Part shown: positions 35,669 to 51,206 of the stretch, one piece after another | Layout: each line of letters begins with the position of its first letter | Position numbering within the stretch: position 1 is the first letter of the stretch | Assembly: GCA_023078685.1 (NCBI GenBank) | Contig: JALGAS010000009.1 | Span: forward strand, 1,364,001-1,428,000 | Direction: 5' to 3' | Source: Neopestalotiopsis rosae | Lineage: Eukaryota > Ascomycota > Sordariomycetes > Amphisphaeriales > Sporocadaceae | DNA: 64,000 nucleotides | Notes under the pieces: model-generated | Told to the model about the DNA's origin: nothing | Seen by the model: only the letters and a program-made list of their open reading frames with translations | Database searches by the model: none | Program-made: the position numbers and the translations under genes

Positions 35669-36909
35669 ATGACCACGCTCCGGGTTGACGACCTTCCTCC
35701 TAGCCTAAAGGAGCATGCGAATGACGGAAATGAGATCTCAATATTTGAACAATGGAGGCATGACGAGCCCTTGTCAGTCCATCCAGCCTTGACAGGCTAT
35801 GAAACATACTACGACCTGCAGAGGTCGTCTTTTGTTGCAAGACAACCATATCAGTAAGCTCCTTCTAGAATTGTACGGAAGGGAGTACCGTCACTCACAG
35901 GTGAATACAGCGATTTACGCGAAGTGATCACAGCGTATACCAAAGACGCCTTACCATCAAGCTTGAACGTGGATAAATGCACATGGCAAGATGTCTGCGA
36001 CCTGGCGCAGATGGCCGAGGACGAGTACCATCGTGAAGATGCCACGAGTAGAGCACAGTGGACGCGAAAGAAGGGCGTAAGCCTCGCTTATAACCTGACG
36101 CCTCTCAAGAGTCTCTTTCCCGATGAATACGGCCTCAGTGTGGTTGCTGGAGGGCTTTCGTTGATCCTCACCGTGGGTACCTCAAGCCTCTGATCCAGGC
36201 AAGCAAAACATAGGCTGAGTTGTTGCATTTAGGGTGTAACAAAAATCGCCGAAAATAGAGACAAGATATTTCAGTTCTTCGGTGTGGTCCCAGCAATCAT
36301 GGCCGAAGCGGAGAAGATCTATACGGCTCTACCTCGCGATGCTGTGCTTGATGATCACATGGCAGAACTTCGGACATCGGTGACACTAGGACTTTGCGGA
36401 TTACTGAGGATATTGCAGCCGTCCAACAAGAAGACAGGTGAGAACAAGTCATCACCTGGTCATTATGAGACGCATGACTCAATAAAGGTTTAGTTCTTCA
36501 GCGTCTCAATCTTTCAAAGAATGGCTCACGGACACTTCACAACATCGCCAAGGTGACTTCCACAGCTCACCAAATTGATGAACTACAAAAAGCTTTAGAA
36601 ATCAGCAAATCCAAGTTCGACAGCTGTGTTGAGCGCCTGAGAACCAAGGTGCTATTGGACATCCATTCCAAGAGCTCGGAAAATTTGCGCGAAAGCAAAG
36701 GGATACGCCAGGCACAACACGCAACCATTCTGAGACTTGAGGAAAGCATGAGTGCTGTCCAGAGTGATCTCGAGGACTCTCGAAAACAGTTTACAGCTCG
36801 TTTTGACGAAGCGGAGCGACTTCAAGCTCAGAATTCCGCCTACATGCTGCTGCAAGATGCTTTTCGATGCGGAAAACTATTGGGTAAAAACAACCTGACA
36901 TGGACTTAA
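35669..36909 (+). CDS. N-terminal part of a fungal STAND/NLR-like protein, cut at the AT-rich block
   Basis: Exons 35669-35853, 35911-36172, 36233-36437 and 36494-36909 join in phase to 355 aa. The helical region (WQDVCDLAQMAEDEYHRED, PDEYGLSVVAGGLSLILTG, KIAENRDKIFQF) resembles the N-terminal domain found ahead of NACHT or NB-ARC modules in fungal STAND proteins, followed by a coiled coil at about 220-330. No P-loop is present. An alternative splice, GTAAAA at 36884 to CAG at 36962, keeps frame into the edge of the AT-rich block (FISFKCIFGDIIRLL) and stops at 37036. Either way the expected nucleotide-binding and repeat domains are missing, so this is a truncated gene at a transposon boundary. 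Family assignment is tentative. Confidence 0.6.
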
Positions 36910-37039
36910 CTTGACATCAAACTCGGTATTTATCTATACCCTATTATATCTTTTGCTAACAGGCTTTATAAGTTTTAAATGCATCTTCGGGGACATAATA
37001 AGATTATTAATAAGGGCAAATTGCCGTTTTTGGTAATTT

Positions 37040-40000
37040 TAGCCCTTAAAAAGGCTATTTTAGGAGGGAAACCCTCTCCCGAAAAAAGGCCGATAAGGGC
37101 CGTAAAGGCATTTTAAAAGGCAATTAAAAAGTAATTAAAAAGATCCTTTAATTTCAAAAGGTATTTCGAGGGTATTAGGAGGGACGGTCCCTTTAAGCGC
37201 GATAAAAGCGGGTATTTAATGCTATTATATAGCGTTAAAAAATATTTAGAATTAATACGAATAAATATAGCTTTAATTTTATTTATACCGGGAATTATAA
37301 TATTTATTAAATATAATAAATTAAAAATTAAAAATTAAATTTAGCTATTTATTTAAGCGATTTATTTTTATTTTGCGGCGTTACTTATTACGAATATGCA
37401 CCCTTGCAGAAGGATAAATAATTATATTAGCGCTTAAAAAGGTATACCGCGGGGTAATAATTACGGCCCTAGCTAAAAAAAGCTAATTACCCCCGCTAAT
37501 TATTAATAAATATTAATAGGATTATAGCTTTAATAATAATTTATTAATATAAATTATAAAAATTATTATAATTTATAAAATTTAAAAATAAAAGGGATTA
37601 TATTTATTAATATAATTTAAGCAAATATTAATAAAAAAATAAATAAATATATTAGGAATAAATTTCTTACGGTTATATAAATAATTATTATTTTAATAAT
37701 TAATTTAAGCATTTATTTTATTTATAAATAAAGCATTTAATACGCTTTAACGATTATATTTATAAATTAATTTAAAATTATTATTTTTAATTATTTATTA
37801 TTTAATTTAATATTTTAGCTAGCGTTTTTTATTAATATAAACCTTTAATATTTTTTATATTTAAATTTATTTTAAAAACCCGTAATATAATCGTTATATT
37901 TTAATTATTTTTATTTAAATATATTCCTTTAGAAATTAATTAAATAATATCGGTAAAATATTTATTATTAGCAAAAATAGCGGTAATAATAAAAAAAAAA
38001 TAATAAAAATTATTTAGGAATAAATATTTTAAAAATCTTTTATTTAAGTTATAAATATTAATTCCGATAAAAATAACGATTTCGAAATTTTTAAAAAATA
38101 ATACGAAAATATTTTTCGGGAAATTAAGCGATTTTAGCGCGAAAAAAATCGCAAAATTAAATTTATTTAAAAATTTTAAAATTTTAATACCGTTATATAA
38201 AAAATAATTAATATTATTATTACGCTAATTTAAAAAATTAATAGGTTTAAATTTAATATTTTTATATTTTATAATAAAACGCCTAAAAAATTTAAAAAAT
38301 ATTTTATTTAAATCCGCGCTTATTATTTATTTTATATAAAAAGCTTTTAAAATAATTTTTAAAAAATTATTTATATAATATTTTTTTTAAAAAAACGCGC
38401 TTTTGCGTAATTTAAATTATATTTTTTTAAAATAAGCGAATATAAATAAATATTAAATTAATATAAAATAAAAATATAAAAAATTTTCGGAATTTATACC
38501 GGATTCGAAAAAATATTTAAATTATTATTTTAAAATTTTAACGAAAAAAAATAAACCGAATAAAAATTTAAAAACCTTAAGCAAAAAATATTCGCGTTAA
38601 TATATATTATAAAATTTAAACGGATTATTATTCGTATAAATTATACCGACGATATATGTATTATATTATATTATTAAAATTTTAAAAAAAAAATTAAAAA
38701 TAAAATTAATAAAATTTTATATTTATTTATCGATTTTATTTAATACGCGGAATTTATAATATATATTAATAATTAATTATATATTTAACGGTTTAAAAAG
38801 AAATAAACCCTAAAATATTAAAATCGTATTATTATTAATATAAAAAAACCCCGATAAAACGGATATAATAACCGAAACCGCGATTAAAAAAATAAAATAT
38901 TATATAAATAATATAGCGGATTTATAAATTTTAACGTTATTTAGCGAAAAAATAAATTTAAAATTAAATATTATAATTATAAAAAAATAAAATATTATAT
39001 AAATAAATATTATTAATTAAAAAAATTAAAATTTAAATTAATGCTAAAAAATAAAAAATAAATTTATAATATTAAGCGAAAAAAAATATTTTATAATTTT
39101 TTTTTTAAACGGCGTATTATAACGATAAATATCGAATATATAAATTTAATAAATAAAATAATAAATAATACCCTAAATAATTAAAAATTTTAGCCGCTAT
39201 AACGCGCTTAAAAAGGAATATTTATATCGGATTAAAAAAATAATTAATAAATAGCGATAATAATATTATTGGTAGCGCTTTAAAAAACGAAAATTATTAT
39301 TAAATTAAAAAAATAAAATAATAATTTTAATAATAATAAACGATTTTATTTATAAATAATATTAATAACGATAAAAAAATATTTACGAATTTATAAATAC
39401 CGATTATAAAAAAAAAAGGGAATTTATTACGAAATTAAAAGTTTTTATTAAAAATAAATTCGAACGAAAATTTAAATAAACCTAACGAATCGACGCCGAT
39501 ATTTAATTTATCCTTTTTATTATAAAAATATACGGGATTAAATAACGATTTACGGAAATTTTTTAAAAAATTACTAAAACCTTATAAAAGCAAAAAACCC
39601 TAGGAGCTAAATTTAAAAACGACCCCCGATTTAGCATTAAATATTTTTAATATTATTAAATTATATAAATAAAATATATCGATTTAAAATGCGACGAATA
39701 TTTTAAATATAAAATATTTTAAAAAATATTTTTTTTATAAATAAAAAAAAACGCTATTTATTACCCTTGTTTAGCGGAATACGCGGGAAAAATAAAAATA
39801 AATTATTGCGATATATAAAAATATATTATATTTATTTTATATTTTAGCCTTTTATTATGCTTAATTAATAAAAAAAAGCTATAATAAAAATATTTTTAAA
39901 ATAATTATACGCGCTATATAAAAAATAAAATAAAAATATAGCGATATATTAAAAATTAAAAAATATTAAAAAAATTTAAAATTAAATTAATAAAAAAAAT

Positions 40001-43000
40001 TATTAATATTTAAAATATAATAAATATTACGCGAAAAAAAACCTTATAAAAATTTAAATATACGGTTATTATAATAATAAAAAAAACCTAAAAATAAATT
40101 TAAAAAATTTTTATATTATTTTAATAATCGATAAATAAAAAACCTTTATAAAAAAATTTAATAATAAATTAATTTAGTTTAAGGCATAATATTAAAAGGA
40201 AAAATAAAAAAAGCTATTTTTTTAAAAATTTCGGATAAAAGCATTAAATAAGCTAATAAAAAAATTACGCTTATTAGGATAAATTTTTAAAATTTAAAAC
40301 GAAAATATAAGCGATATATATTACCGCTAAAAAAAATAAAATTTAAAAATAAAAAAATTAATAAATATTTATTAGCGCTAAAAAATAACGCGCTAATAAA
40401 TAAATTAATAAAAATTCGGGAAATAATTTAAATTATTTTTAAAAAAATAAAAGCGGTTTATTATAAAAAAATTTATTTATATTATTAATAATATTAAATT
40501 ATACGATTATTTAACGATCCCGATTAAAATTATAAATTAAAAAATACGAGCCCTAATAAATATAAAAGCTTAAGGAATTTTTATTTTTTTAAAATCGTTA
40601 ATAAATTTAAAATATTATAAAAATAAAAAAAACGCTTTATATATTTAATATTATTAATAAATAATTTATATTTTATAAAAATAAAATTATTAATATAAAA
40701 ATTACGTATATTTAAATTTATATTTAAAATTATAAAAAGGAATTTATGTGCGATATTATAAAAATTACGGATTATAATATAATTTTAAAAATAATTTAAT
40801 TAAAAAAGGGTTATTTCCGAATAAATTAAAAAATAAGCTAATTTTAATAAAATTTATTAAAAAAAAAATTAGCTTTTAAAAAAAATTTAAAAAATAAACC
40901 TTTAAGCGATTTTAAAATATTTAGATTTTATTTTATAATTAAATATATTAAGCCGAAATTCGATATTATAATATTTAAAAAATATTAGAAATTTAGCGAT
41001 TTATTTAGCGGAATATTAAAAATAAAATTATTAAAATATATATAATATAATTATAAAATATTTTTTTAAAAAAAAGGAATTTTATTTTATACCGATATAT
41101 TTAATAAAACCTTAATATAAAAAAGCGTTAAAAAAATATTTTAATAATATAATTTAAAAAAAATAAATTATAAAATTTATTTTATTAATAAAATATTTTA
41201 TATTTTTCGTATTTAAAAAAAATAAAAACGGGAAATTTAAATAAAAATTTTATATTAATTATCGTAAGCTTAACGATATTACGATTAAAAACCGATACCT
41301 TTTTTTTAATTAAGGATTTACGCGATAAATTGCACGAAGCTAAATAATTTACGGTTTTAAATTTGCCTAATATATACGGATTAATTAAAATTAAAAAAAA
41401 AATAAAAGATTATATTTCGTTATAAATACGGATATTTCGAATATAAAATTATACCTTTCGGCTTAATTAATATATTAATAAATTTTTAAAATATAATTAA
41501 TAATATTTTTTAGGAATATTTCGATAAATTCGTAATAATATATTTCGATAATATATTTATTTATTTTAAAAATTTCGAAAAATATAAATAATATATTAAA
41601 ATAATATTATAAAAATTATAAAACGGGAATTTATTAATTAACCCCGAAAAAAGCGAATTTTATAAAAAAAAAAATTATTTTCGTAAAATACGTTATATCC
41701 CCCGGAAAAATTAAAATATAATTATTTAAAATTATAATAATAAAAAATTAGTTTATCCCGAAAACGGTAATAAAAATTAAAAAATTTTTAAAATTTATAA
41801 ATTTTTATCAAATATTTATTAGGAATTTCGGAAATATAACCGTATTTTTTACGCATTTAATAAAAAAAAATATATTATTTATTTAAATAATTAAAAAAAA
41901 AGAAATTTTCGAATAAATTAAAAAAGCTATTACGGATAAATTAATAATATATATAATAAATTTAAAACGAAAATTCGAAATCGAAATAAACGCTTTAAAT
42001 TATGCTATAAGCGGATAATTTATATAAAAAAATAATAATAAAAAATTATATTTTATCGCTTTTTATAATAAGAAATTTATTAAAAAATAATTTAATTATT
42101 AAATTTACGATAAAAAATAAATAATAATTATTAAAGCCTTTAAAAAATAAAAATATTATTTTAATAAAATTAATTATAAAATTTAAATTTATATTAATTA
42201 TAAAAACCTTGCTTTATTTATAATTAATAAAAAATTAAATAAGTAATAAATTAAATAAATAGAATTTTTAGCAGATTTTAATTTCGAAATTAGCTATCGA
42301 AAGAAAATTAAAAATAAAAAAGCCGATACGCTTAGCCGACGATTAAATTATTATTAAAATATATTTAAGGAAATATATATTTTTTTTATTATAAAAAAAA
42401 ACGGGAAATTAATCCCGATTATAAATCTTTATATAATTATAAATATAATTAATTATAATAATTAAATAAAACGTATAGCTAAATACTTAAATTTAAATAA
42501 TAATTTAATAAAAAAATATAATTTTAATTAATAGCATTATAACGGGAAAATTAAAATTAAAAAATTATTTTAAAAATTAATTAAGGATTATTACGAATTA
42601 CCGATTAATAAATATTAAAATATATTTAAAATAATTAAGCGAATTTAATAATATTTCGATTATTTATAATTACGGAAATATATTAATAATATTATTAAAA
42701 AATATAATTTATATAATAAAGCAAAATTAGCACGATATAAATAATAGAAATAATTATAATTTATACCGTTATTAAATAAAATATAAAAATTTATTATTTT
42801 AAATTTTATCGTAAAATTATTATTATTAAAGGAATTTTTAATTAAAATATTTTATAATAATATTTTAATATTTATTAAATAATTTACAAAATACGTATAT
42901 TTCTTTTTATATAAGGAAATAAATAATATAAAAAAATTAATATATATTTTTTTACGGACGATCGCTAATAAATATAGATTATTAAACGAAATTATTTCCG

Positions 43001-43211
43001 ATCGAAATAAGCTATTTATATCGAATTTTTGGAAATTATTTATTAATTAATTAAAATATAATTATAAGCTATTTATTGCATTTTATTTATAAATTAATAA
43101 ATAAATAAAATAAGCTAATTAAATATTCGAAAAATATTTTAAATATTATATTAATTATTAATAAAATAATTAAATTATATTATTATTATTTGCGGAATTT
43201 ATATATAATAA
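37040..43211 (+). mobile_element. Ty3/gypsy retrotransposon, 5' part (RIP-degraded)
   Basis: Reading through RIP stops, the order RT, RNase H, integrase identifies a Ty3/gypsy element on the plus strand. Landmarks are YRKLNDITIKNRY at about 41257-41297, YFEYKIIPFGLIN at about 41436, and the YLDD-equivalent YFDNIFIYFK at 41541. RNase H shows NYEIYDK near 42095 and ADTLSRR near 42330. Integrase shows EIISDRNKLFISNFW near 42995 and ends in AEFIYNN at 43206. The left end is not defined: I could not find an LTR, and 37.04-38 kb has no readable domain. The element is interrupted by a copia insertion and resumes at 51414. Confidence 0.85.
43207..43211. repeat. Target-site duplication (left copy) of copia element 1
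   Basis: AATAA immediately before the 5' LTR equals AATAA at 51414-51418 after the 3' LTR. Removing the element and one copy restores the gypsy integrase frame. In such AT-rich DNA a 5-bp match alone is weak; the frame restoration is the stronger evidence. Confidence 0.65.
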
Positions 43212-43418
43212 TATAATAAGACCTACGGTTTTATAAAAGCAATTTATTTAACGTAATTTAAATAAGCCTATTTAGGGCTAAAATAATATATAGCAATATA
43301 TATTTATTTATTTTATTTATAAAAATTAAATTTTTATTATTTATTTTTCGAATTTTATGCTTTCGTTCCTATTTAATAATTTTATATTTATATATTAAAT
43401 GCTTTTTTAATTATTGAA
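43212..43418 (+). repeat. 5' LTR of copia element 1
   Basis: Matches 51207-51413 along its whole length. The differences I saw are almost all C/T or G/A (for example TATTTATTTA versus TATCTGCTTA), as expected if the two LTRs were mutated separately by RIP after insertion. Confidence 0.85.
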
Positions 43419-46400
43419 ATTATAAGCCCGGTTTGCCTAATTTAGCTTTATTATTTAATTATTTTTCCGCTTATAAATTATTTTTTAAAAATTAATATTA
43501 TTTAAATTTTTTTTTTTTTAAATTCTTATTTTAATCGGAAATCCTTTTAATTATTTTTTTTTAATAATTATTTTTTAAAAATTTTATTTTTAAACCTTAT
43601 TTTTTATCGCTAAAATATTTATATTTATTAATAATATAACCGAATTTATTATTTATTTAATAAAAATTATTTTAATTAATTAAAAAAATTAAATTTTTTA
43701 ATTTATTTAATATTAATATTTATTTTAAGCTAATAAAATTTAAAAATATATTAATTTTATTTTTAAAATTAATTAGCTAATTTTTTTTAATTTTATTAAA
43801 AATATTTATCGCGAAAAGCTTAAAGCCGAAATTAAAAAGCGTTATAAAAAAATATTAAAAAATAATAATTAAAGCTATCCGAGATTTAAAACGAAAAACT
43901 TAAAAAAAAACTTTTATCAAATATAATAAATTTTACCGATTAATAATATAAAAAATGCGCTATTCGCAATATTAGTTATAATATTATTAACGTTTATATT
44001 AAGCGATTTAAAATTTAGGTTTAAATAATTATAAATTTAAAATTATAAAATATAGCTATTATAAAAGCTTCGAAAAATAGCGAATACGGATTTCGATTTA
44101 TAATCGTACGTTTAAAAAAACGGCTTATATTTACGCTAAAGGATAAAAAAAAGCAAATTATTAAAAAATATAATAATATGCTTAAAAAAGCGGATCGTAT
44201 TTAAAACCTTATTTAATAATAATAAAAAAAGCGGAAATATATAATACGATTATAATTATAAATTTTTTTATAATACGCAATTCTTTAAATACGGTAAATA
44301 AAAAAATCGTATTAAATTAAAATATTATAATACGCGATAGCTAAAATAACGGTTTTATCTAAAATAAAACCTTATAAAAGCTAGGTATTATACTTTTTGC
44401 GAAATTAAACGATTTAGCCGTAATCGTAAAATACGATAAAAATCGGGCTTTTTTTATTTTTAACCCTAATTCGAATATTTTTATAACGCTAATTATAAAG
44501 GGTTTTAATAATAAAATAAAATAAACCCTTAATAATTATTTTTATAAAACCTTTAAAAATTTTAAATATAATTAGCTATCGGAATAATATATAATTTTAA
44601 AATTTATATTTATAAAAAAAATTATTCGCAATATTAAAAAGCTTTCGGAAGCCGATATTTAAATAATTCGGATTAAGCTTAATTAATATAAATTCCGTTT
44701 TTTAAAAAATGCCTTTATTAAAAAAAAAAATATAAAATAATAATAATAAATTTAGCGGGAAAAAGAAATTTATAAATTTTATTTATATAATTATTTACCG
44801 ATTAAATTAAATTTTTAATTACGCCGGTTTTATAGCTTTTTATAGCTTTAATATTATTTATTTATTATATTATTATATTTTGCTTAATAATTATAATTTT
44901 ATATATATAATTAATAATAAAAGGTTATTTATATTTGGAATTATAATTTATATAATTAAATAATATATTAGAATTAATATTTTAAAATTAGAAATTAAAG
45001 CTTAAAAAAAGAAATTTCTAAAAAGAATTTTAAAAAACGCAAATAAAAACCCTATTAATTTAATTTTTTAAAATATAGCTTATATTTTAAATTTTTATAT
45101 TAATATTATATTAAAATTTAAGCTTAAAAAATATAAAATATAAAAATATAAAATAAATGCTATATTCCGTAAAAAAGGATTTTCCGATTCTTATATTTTA
45201 GCTAAATTAATTAAAAAAGAAAATTTTATTTTTTTTTAATATATAAACGTTCCTTTTTATTTATACGGTATTTTATTAAAAATCGTTATAAATTTAAATT
45301 ATTTTATTACGTTTAAAATAATTAATTAACGTAAATTTTAAAAATTTAAAAATTTTATTAAGCTTAAATTTAAAAATAAAAACCTATAATATTTACGGTT
45401 AAAATATTTAGGATTAAAAGCTTTAAAAAAATTAATTTTTAAAGCTAAAAATATAATTATTAATAAAATAAAATAATTAAATTATAAAGCGTGCGCTAAA
45501 ATATTAGCTTCGCAAATAATTTTAAAAAAGGAAAAAAAATATCGATTTAAACGATTTTTTTTAAAAAATATTAATAAACCTAATTTTTTACGATTAAGCA
45601 TTAAATAATTCTATAAAAGCGGTAATTTTTAAAAAAAAATAAGCTAGGAAATATTTCGTTAGGTTTATAAAAATAAAAAAAGCTTTAATTTTTATTTAAA
45701 TTATTTAAAAATTCGTTATTTAGGTTAAAAAATAATATGAAATAAATATTATTATTTTATTTATTAATAAAAAATTAGGATTAGTATTCGTAAAAAAAAA
45801 AAAATTCTAAAAATAAGCTAAAAAGGAAAAGATTAAATTTTAAATTAATTTTTTTTATATTTATAAATTATATAATAATATAAAAAAAGCAAATAAAAAA
45901 TTAAAGCAAAAAATTATTAAAATGCTTAATAAAGCGAATTTTTTTGCGAAGCTTTAAAGTAAAATATTAAAAGCTATAATTTATTTTTATAATATAAGCT
46001 TAAATTAATTAAATAAGTTTAAATTACTAAATAAAACCTTTAATAATTAATTTTAAAGGTATTTTAAACAATATTTACCCGAATTTATTAAAATATTTTT
46101 TAAAAATATACGTTTAAATTAAAATAATATTTACGTATATAATTATTTTATTTATTTATTAATAAAATAAAAAAAATAAAATCCGAAAAATATAAAATTT
46201 AAAACCGAATATAAAGCTTATATTAAATATTTAATTAAATATTAATTAAATTAAATATATAAAATTTAAATACCGTTAAATAATAAAATAATAATAATAT
46301 ATAATATTAAATTTAATAAATTATAATTTTATTAAAAATAAAATAAAAAAAAATAAATTATTTTTTTAAAAAAAAACGCCGAGAAATCGTTAATAAAATT

Positions 46401-49400
46401 AAAAAGCTAACGATTATTTTAATTAAAAATAATTTATTATTAAAATTTAATTTATAAAAATTAGGTATTATTATAAAATTACGTAATTTAAAAGGTAAAA
46501 AAGCTATAAAGGATATTTTTAATAATTTTTAATAAATTACGGAATAACCCGGGGTTAACGATAAAACCGGCTATTTTATTAATTAAAATTTAAATATTCC
46601 TTTAAAAATCTTTTTAAACGCCTTATAAAGCTTTAAGCTAAGCTAAAATTTAAATATATTATTTTTAAAAATAACGCTTAAATTTTAAATTAAGACCGAA
46701 ATAATTAAATAAAATTATAAAAAAGCTTTTTTAGCGAATATAAAAGCTAATTTTTAATATTTTTACCGTAAAATATATTTTAACGGACGAAATAAAATAA
46801 AAAATAATTAGCTATTTTTATTAAAATTTATAAAATTTTTTATTTAATAAGGTAAAAACTCGGAAAATAATATTTTCCTAAATATTATAAAATTATAAAA
46901 AAAAATATTAAAAACCTCTAAATTAAAAATCCTAATATATAATATTAATTTTAAAAAACTAATATGCTTTAAGATAAAAATATTATTAAAAATTATTAAT
47001 ATTAAAAATAAAATATTTAATAAAAATAAATATTTTAATATTAATTTAAATAAAAAAAAATTATTTAAACGCTTTATTCGGATATAAAAAATATTAAATC
47101 GATTCGTAAATCGGATTTTTTCCGTCCGTAAAATAAATTATAAAATATTTATTATTCGGGAAATTAATCCTTTTTAGATTTTTTTACGGAAACTTTTATA
47201 TTATTTTTTTTTAAAAATAAATTTAAAAAATATAAAATATTATATTATATAATTGCTTTTATAATATTAAATTATAAATTAATTTTAGGTAATATAAAAA
47301 TATTTATTAAAAAAATAATAAAAGCTAAAAAATTTTTTTTTATATTTATATTATTAAATATTAATATAAAATCCTAAAAAAGGATTTATAAAAATTAAAT
47401 ATTAAATTTATTAAAAAAATATTCGGAATTTTAAAAATATAAATTAAATAATAATTTTTATTAAATAATATATATAAAATTTTAAATATTAATTTTAAAA
47501 AATATTTAAAAAAAAACCGACCGATAAAAAAAATATAAAAAGCTTATATTATTAATATAAATTTAAGCTTATAAATTTAATAAAAATAATTATTTTATTA
47601 AATTTAAAATATAATTTATCGCTAAAGGAAATTTATAAAATATTAATATCGAAAATATTTATATTTCGATTTTAATAATAAAATCGTTTAAAATTATAAT
47701 AGCTATAATTATAAAATTTAATTTAAAATATAAATAATTCGATATAATAAAAGCATTTTTAAATATATTATAAAAAAATATAAATTTTATATTTTGCAAA
47801 TTATTAAAAAGCTTTAGGATTTTAGGCAAATATTTAGAATTCCGGAAAGCTTTATACGGATTTAAAAATTTATTTTTTTTTAATATAAAAAATTTAATAA
47901 TATATTATTATAATTAAAAATAAAGCTTTAAATAAAAAGCTTTATTTATTTTTTAATTTTAATAAAATTATTTTTTTTATTTTTTATATAAATAATATTT
48001 TAATTTTTTATAATAAAAAATATAAAAATATTATAAATTAATTTATTAAATATATTAAAAAAAAATACGAATTTAAAATAAAAAAAAATATATTTTAATT
48101 TTTAAATATCCGAATTATATAAAATCGTAAAAAAAAAATTATAATATTATTTTATAATATTTATATTAAAAAAATTTACGCTAAATTTAATATTAATAAT
48201 AATTTATATTTTTTAGCTATTTTTTTATTTTACGATTTAATATTTAAATTTAATAATTTTATAATTTAATAAAAAATTAAACGATATTAAAAGCTAATAA
48301 AATATATTTTATATATAATAATTATTATTTATTTAAATATCGCATATTTAATAGCGTTATTTTTTTATTTCTTAATAAATTTTAATTTATATTATTTTAA
48401 ATACGGATTTTAAATATTAAAATATTTATTTTTAATACGGTATTTAGGAATTTAATATAAAAAAAATATAAAAGCTTAAATTTTTTTAATCGCTAGCGAT
48501 GCTTTTTTCGCTAATAATTTTAAATTTAAAAAAAGCTTTTAAAAATATATTATTATATTTTTTAAAAAATTAATAATTTAAAAAGCCTTTAAATAAATTA
48601 TAATTATAATTAATTTTATAAAAGCAAAATTTTTTATTTTATTTAAAATTAAAAAAAAAAGCATAATATATAAGCGTTTTTATAAAAACCTCCGATTAAA
48701 TTTAAAAGAATTATAAAATATTTATTATAATAATTAGCAAATTATCCGATTAATATTATATAAAGCTATAAAAATTATTATTAAATTTCGTTATATTAAT
48801 TTAAATAATATATAATTAAAATAAAAATATATAAAAGGATTATTTACGATTTTATATTTTTAAACCGATTATATATTAATAAATAATTTAATAAAACCAT
48901 TTTTACGATAAAAATTTAAACGTTTCGTTATATATTTAAATTTAAAATTAATAATACCTAAAATAAAATAAAAAATAATTTTACCCCGAAAATTAAGAAA
49001 ATATTCGAAAAAAATATATTTATAATTTTAAAAATTACCCCGAAATATAAAAAGCCGAAAAATATCGAAAAATAAAAATATCGAAAAAATATATAAAAAA
49101 TATAAAAAATATAAATATTTCCTTTATAAACCTTAAAAGGTTTTATTTATTTTTCGATAGAAAATATTATTATTTTTAAAATATTGCCGAAAAATAATCG
49201 AAAAATATAATAAAAGGCCTTAAAAGCCGAAAAAAATATATAAAAAATATAAAAAATAAAATATAAAAAAATTTTATTTATTTTTATATTTATTATTTTT
49301 AAATTTTGCGTATATTTCGGAAAAGGATTTTTTATTTTTTAATTTTTTATTTTATTTTTTTTTTTTTATATAGCTAATCGTATAATTTCTCTTTTTTTTT

Positions 49401-51206
49401 AGGCTAATATAGCTATAAAGCGGTTTTAAGGCTAATTTTAAATTAGCCTTTAATACGCTCCGAATAAAAACGGTATTTATAAAATATTTTAATATAATTA
49501 AAAACCTTAGGTTTTAAAAAAATATATAGCTTTTTATACTATTAATAACGCTAATAAATATTTTTTTTTAATTAATAATATACGATTTATTATTACGTTT
49601 TTAAAAAGTATTCCTAATATATTTTAAGCAAAATTATTAAGTATTTATAAATTTAAATATTTTAATTTAAAAACTTTAAAAAGATTTAATAGCAAAAAGC
49701 TTAAAAAAAGCAGGTTTAAAAGCGGGAATTTTAGAAATATTAGGAAATAAAATTATTAATATAAAAAATAAAAATAAAAAAAAATTAAAATTAAAAAATA
49801 AATATCGGCGACGGCTTTATATTTAATTTTAAAAATTAAAAATAAAAAGCCTAAAAATAGCCTTAATAATTAATTTATTTTTTTTATAAAAATGATTATT
49901 ATTACGGTTTTTATTAGCGCGTTTATTAAAAAATTTAATAATATAATTTATATTAAAAATAATATCGATATCGCGAAATAGAATTTTACGAAAATTAAAA
50001 TATTTAAAATTTTAAGCACAAAATTAAAAACCCCGGGAAATAAAATTTATTAAATCGATTTTTTTTATAAAAATATTACGATTAGCTCGAAATTAATTAA
50101 TATTAAATTAGCGCTATAAAAGCGATTCCTAAAATTTAAATTAATAAAATTAAAAATAAATAAAAAAAACGCGAAAATAATGCTAAAATTATTAATAATA
50201 TTATTATTATTAATCCGGTTAAATAAGCGGGCTACCTTAAAATTTAAATTATTAATTAAAAAAAAAATTAAAAATATAAATTATACCCCGGTTATTAGAA
50301 ATTTATACCGAAAATAGGATTTTAACCGTAAAAAAATAAAAATTTAAAATAATTAATAAAAAGGAAAAAAAGCTATATTTAATTTTAAAAAAGGAAAATA
50401 TTAAAAAGGATAAAAACGTTAAATTAAAAAATAGCTTAAATTTTAAAAGCCGATTATAAAAACTAAAAATTTAAAATATTTATTCGAGGTATAATTATAA
50501 AAAAAAAATAACGAATATTAGCGGGACGCTAATTAGGATTTTTATGCTAAATATAAGATTTTTTACGGGGAAATTTATTTTTAAATATAATAAAAAATAA
50601 TTATAAATAATTAAATTTAAAAAATAAAGCTTAAAAAAGGAATAAAAAAAGCTTATAATAATTAAATATAGCGGTTTAATAATAAAAAATAAATTATAAA
50701 AAAAAAAAAAATTAGCTAAATAATAAAAAAAAAGCCTTTTTTTATATTTATAAAAAATTAAATTTTTTTTATTTTATTAATAGCTATTCGGAAAAAAATA
50801 TATAAATTAATTATTATAAAAAGCGGTAAATCGAATTTCGAAATAAATAAAACCGATAATTAAGGCCTAAGCTTTTAAGCGGTAAAGCTATTTTTAATAA
50901 TTTATTAATAATTTTTTTAAACGATTTTGCCTTTAAAGCCTAAATTCCTAAATAAATAATATTATTTTAATAATTTATTATAAATTTTCTTTTAATATAT
51001 TTAATTTTAAAACCGCCGAATAAAAAAAAAGAATTATCCTAATAATTTATTTTAAAATATTTAAATAATTTTTAATATAATTTGCGAAAAATTATATTTT
51101 TAATATTAATATTTAAAATTTAAATCTTATAAATAATTATAATAATAAAATTTCCTAAATTATATTTTATAAGCTTTACGGAAACGCTTATTTAGCTTAA
51201 AAAATA

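Noticed and set aside
37000..37250. Possible gypsy 5' LTR at the left edge of the AT-rich block
   Set aside because: No matching second copy was found in the window, and the gypsy 3' end is missing, so an LTR cannot be demonstrated.
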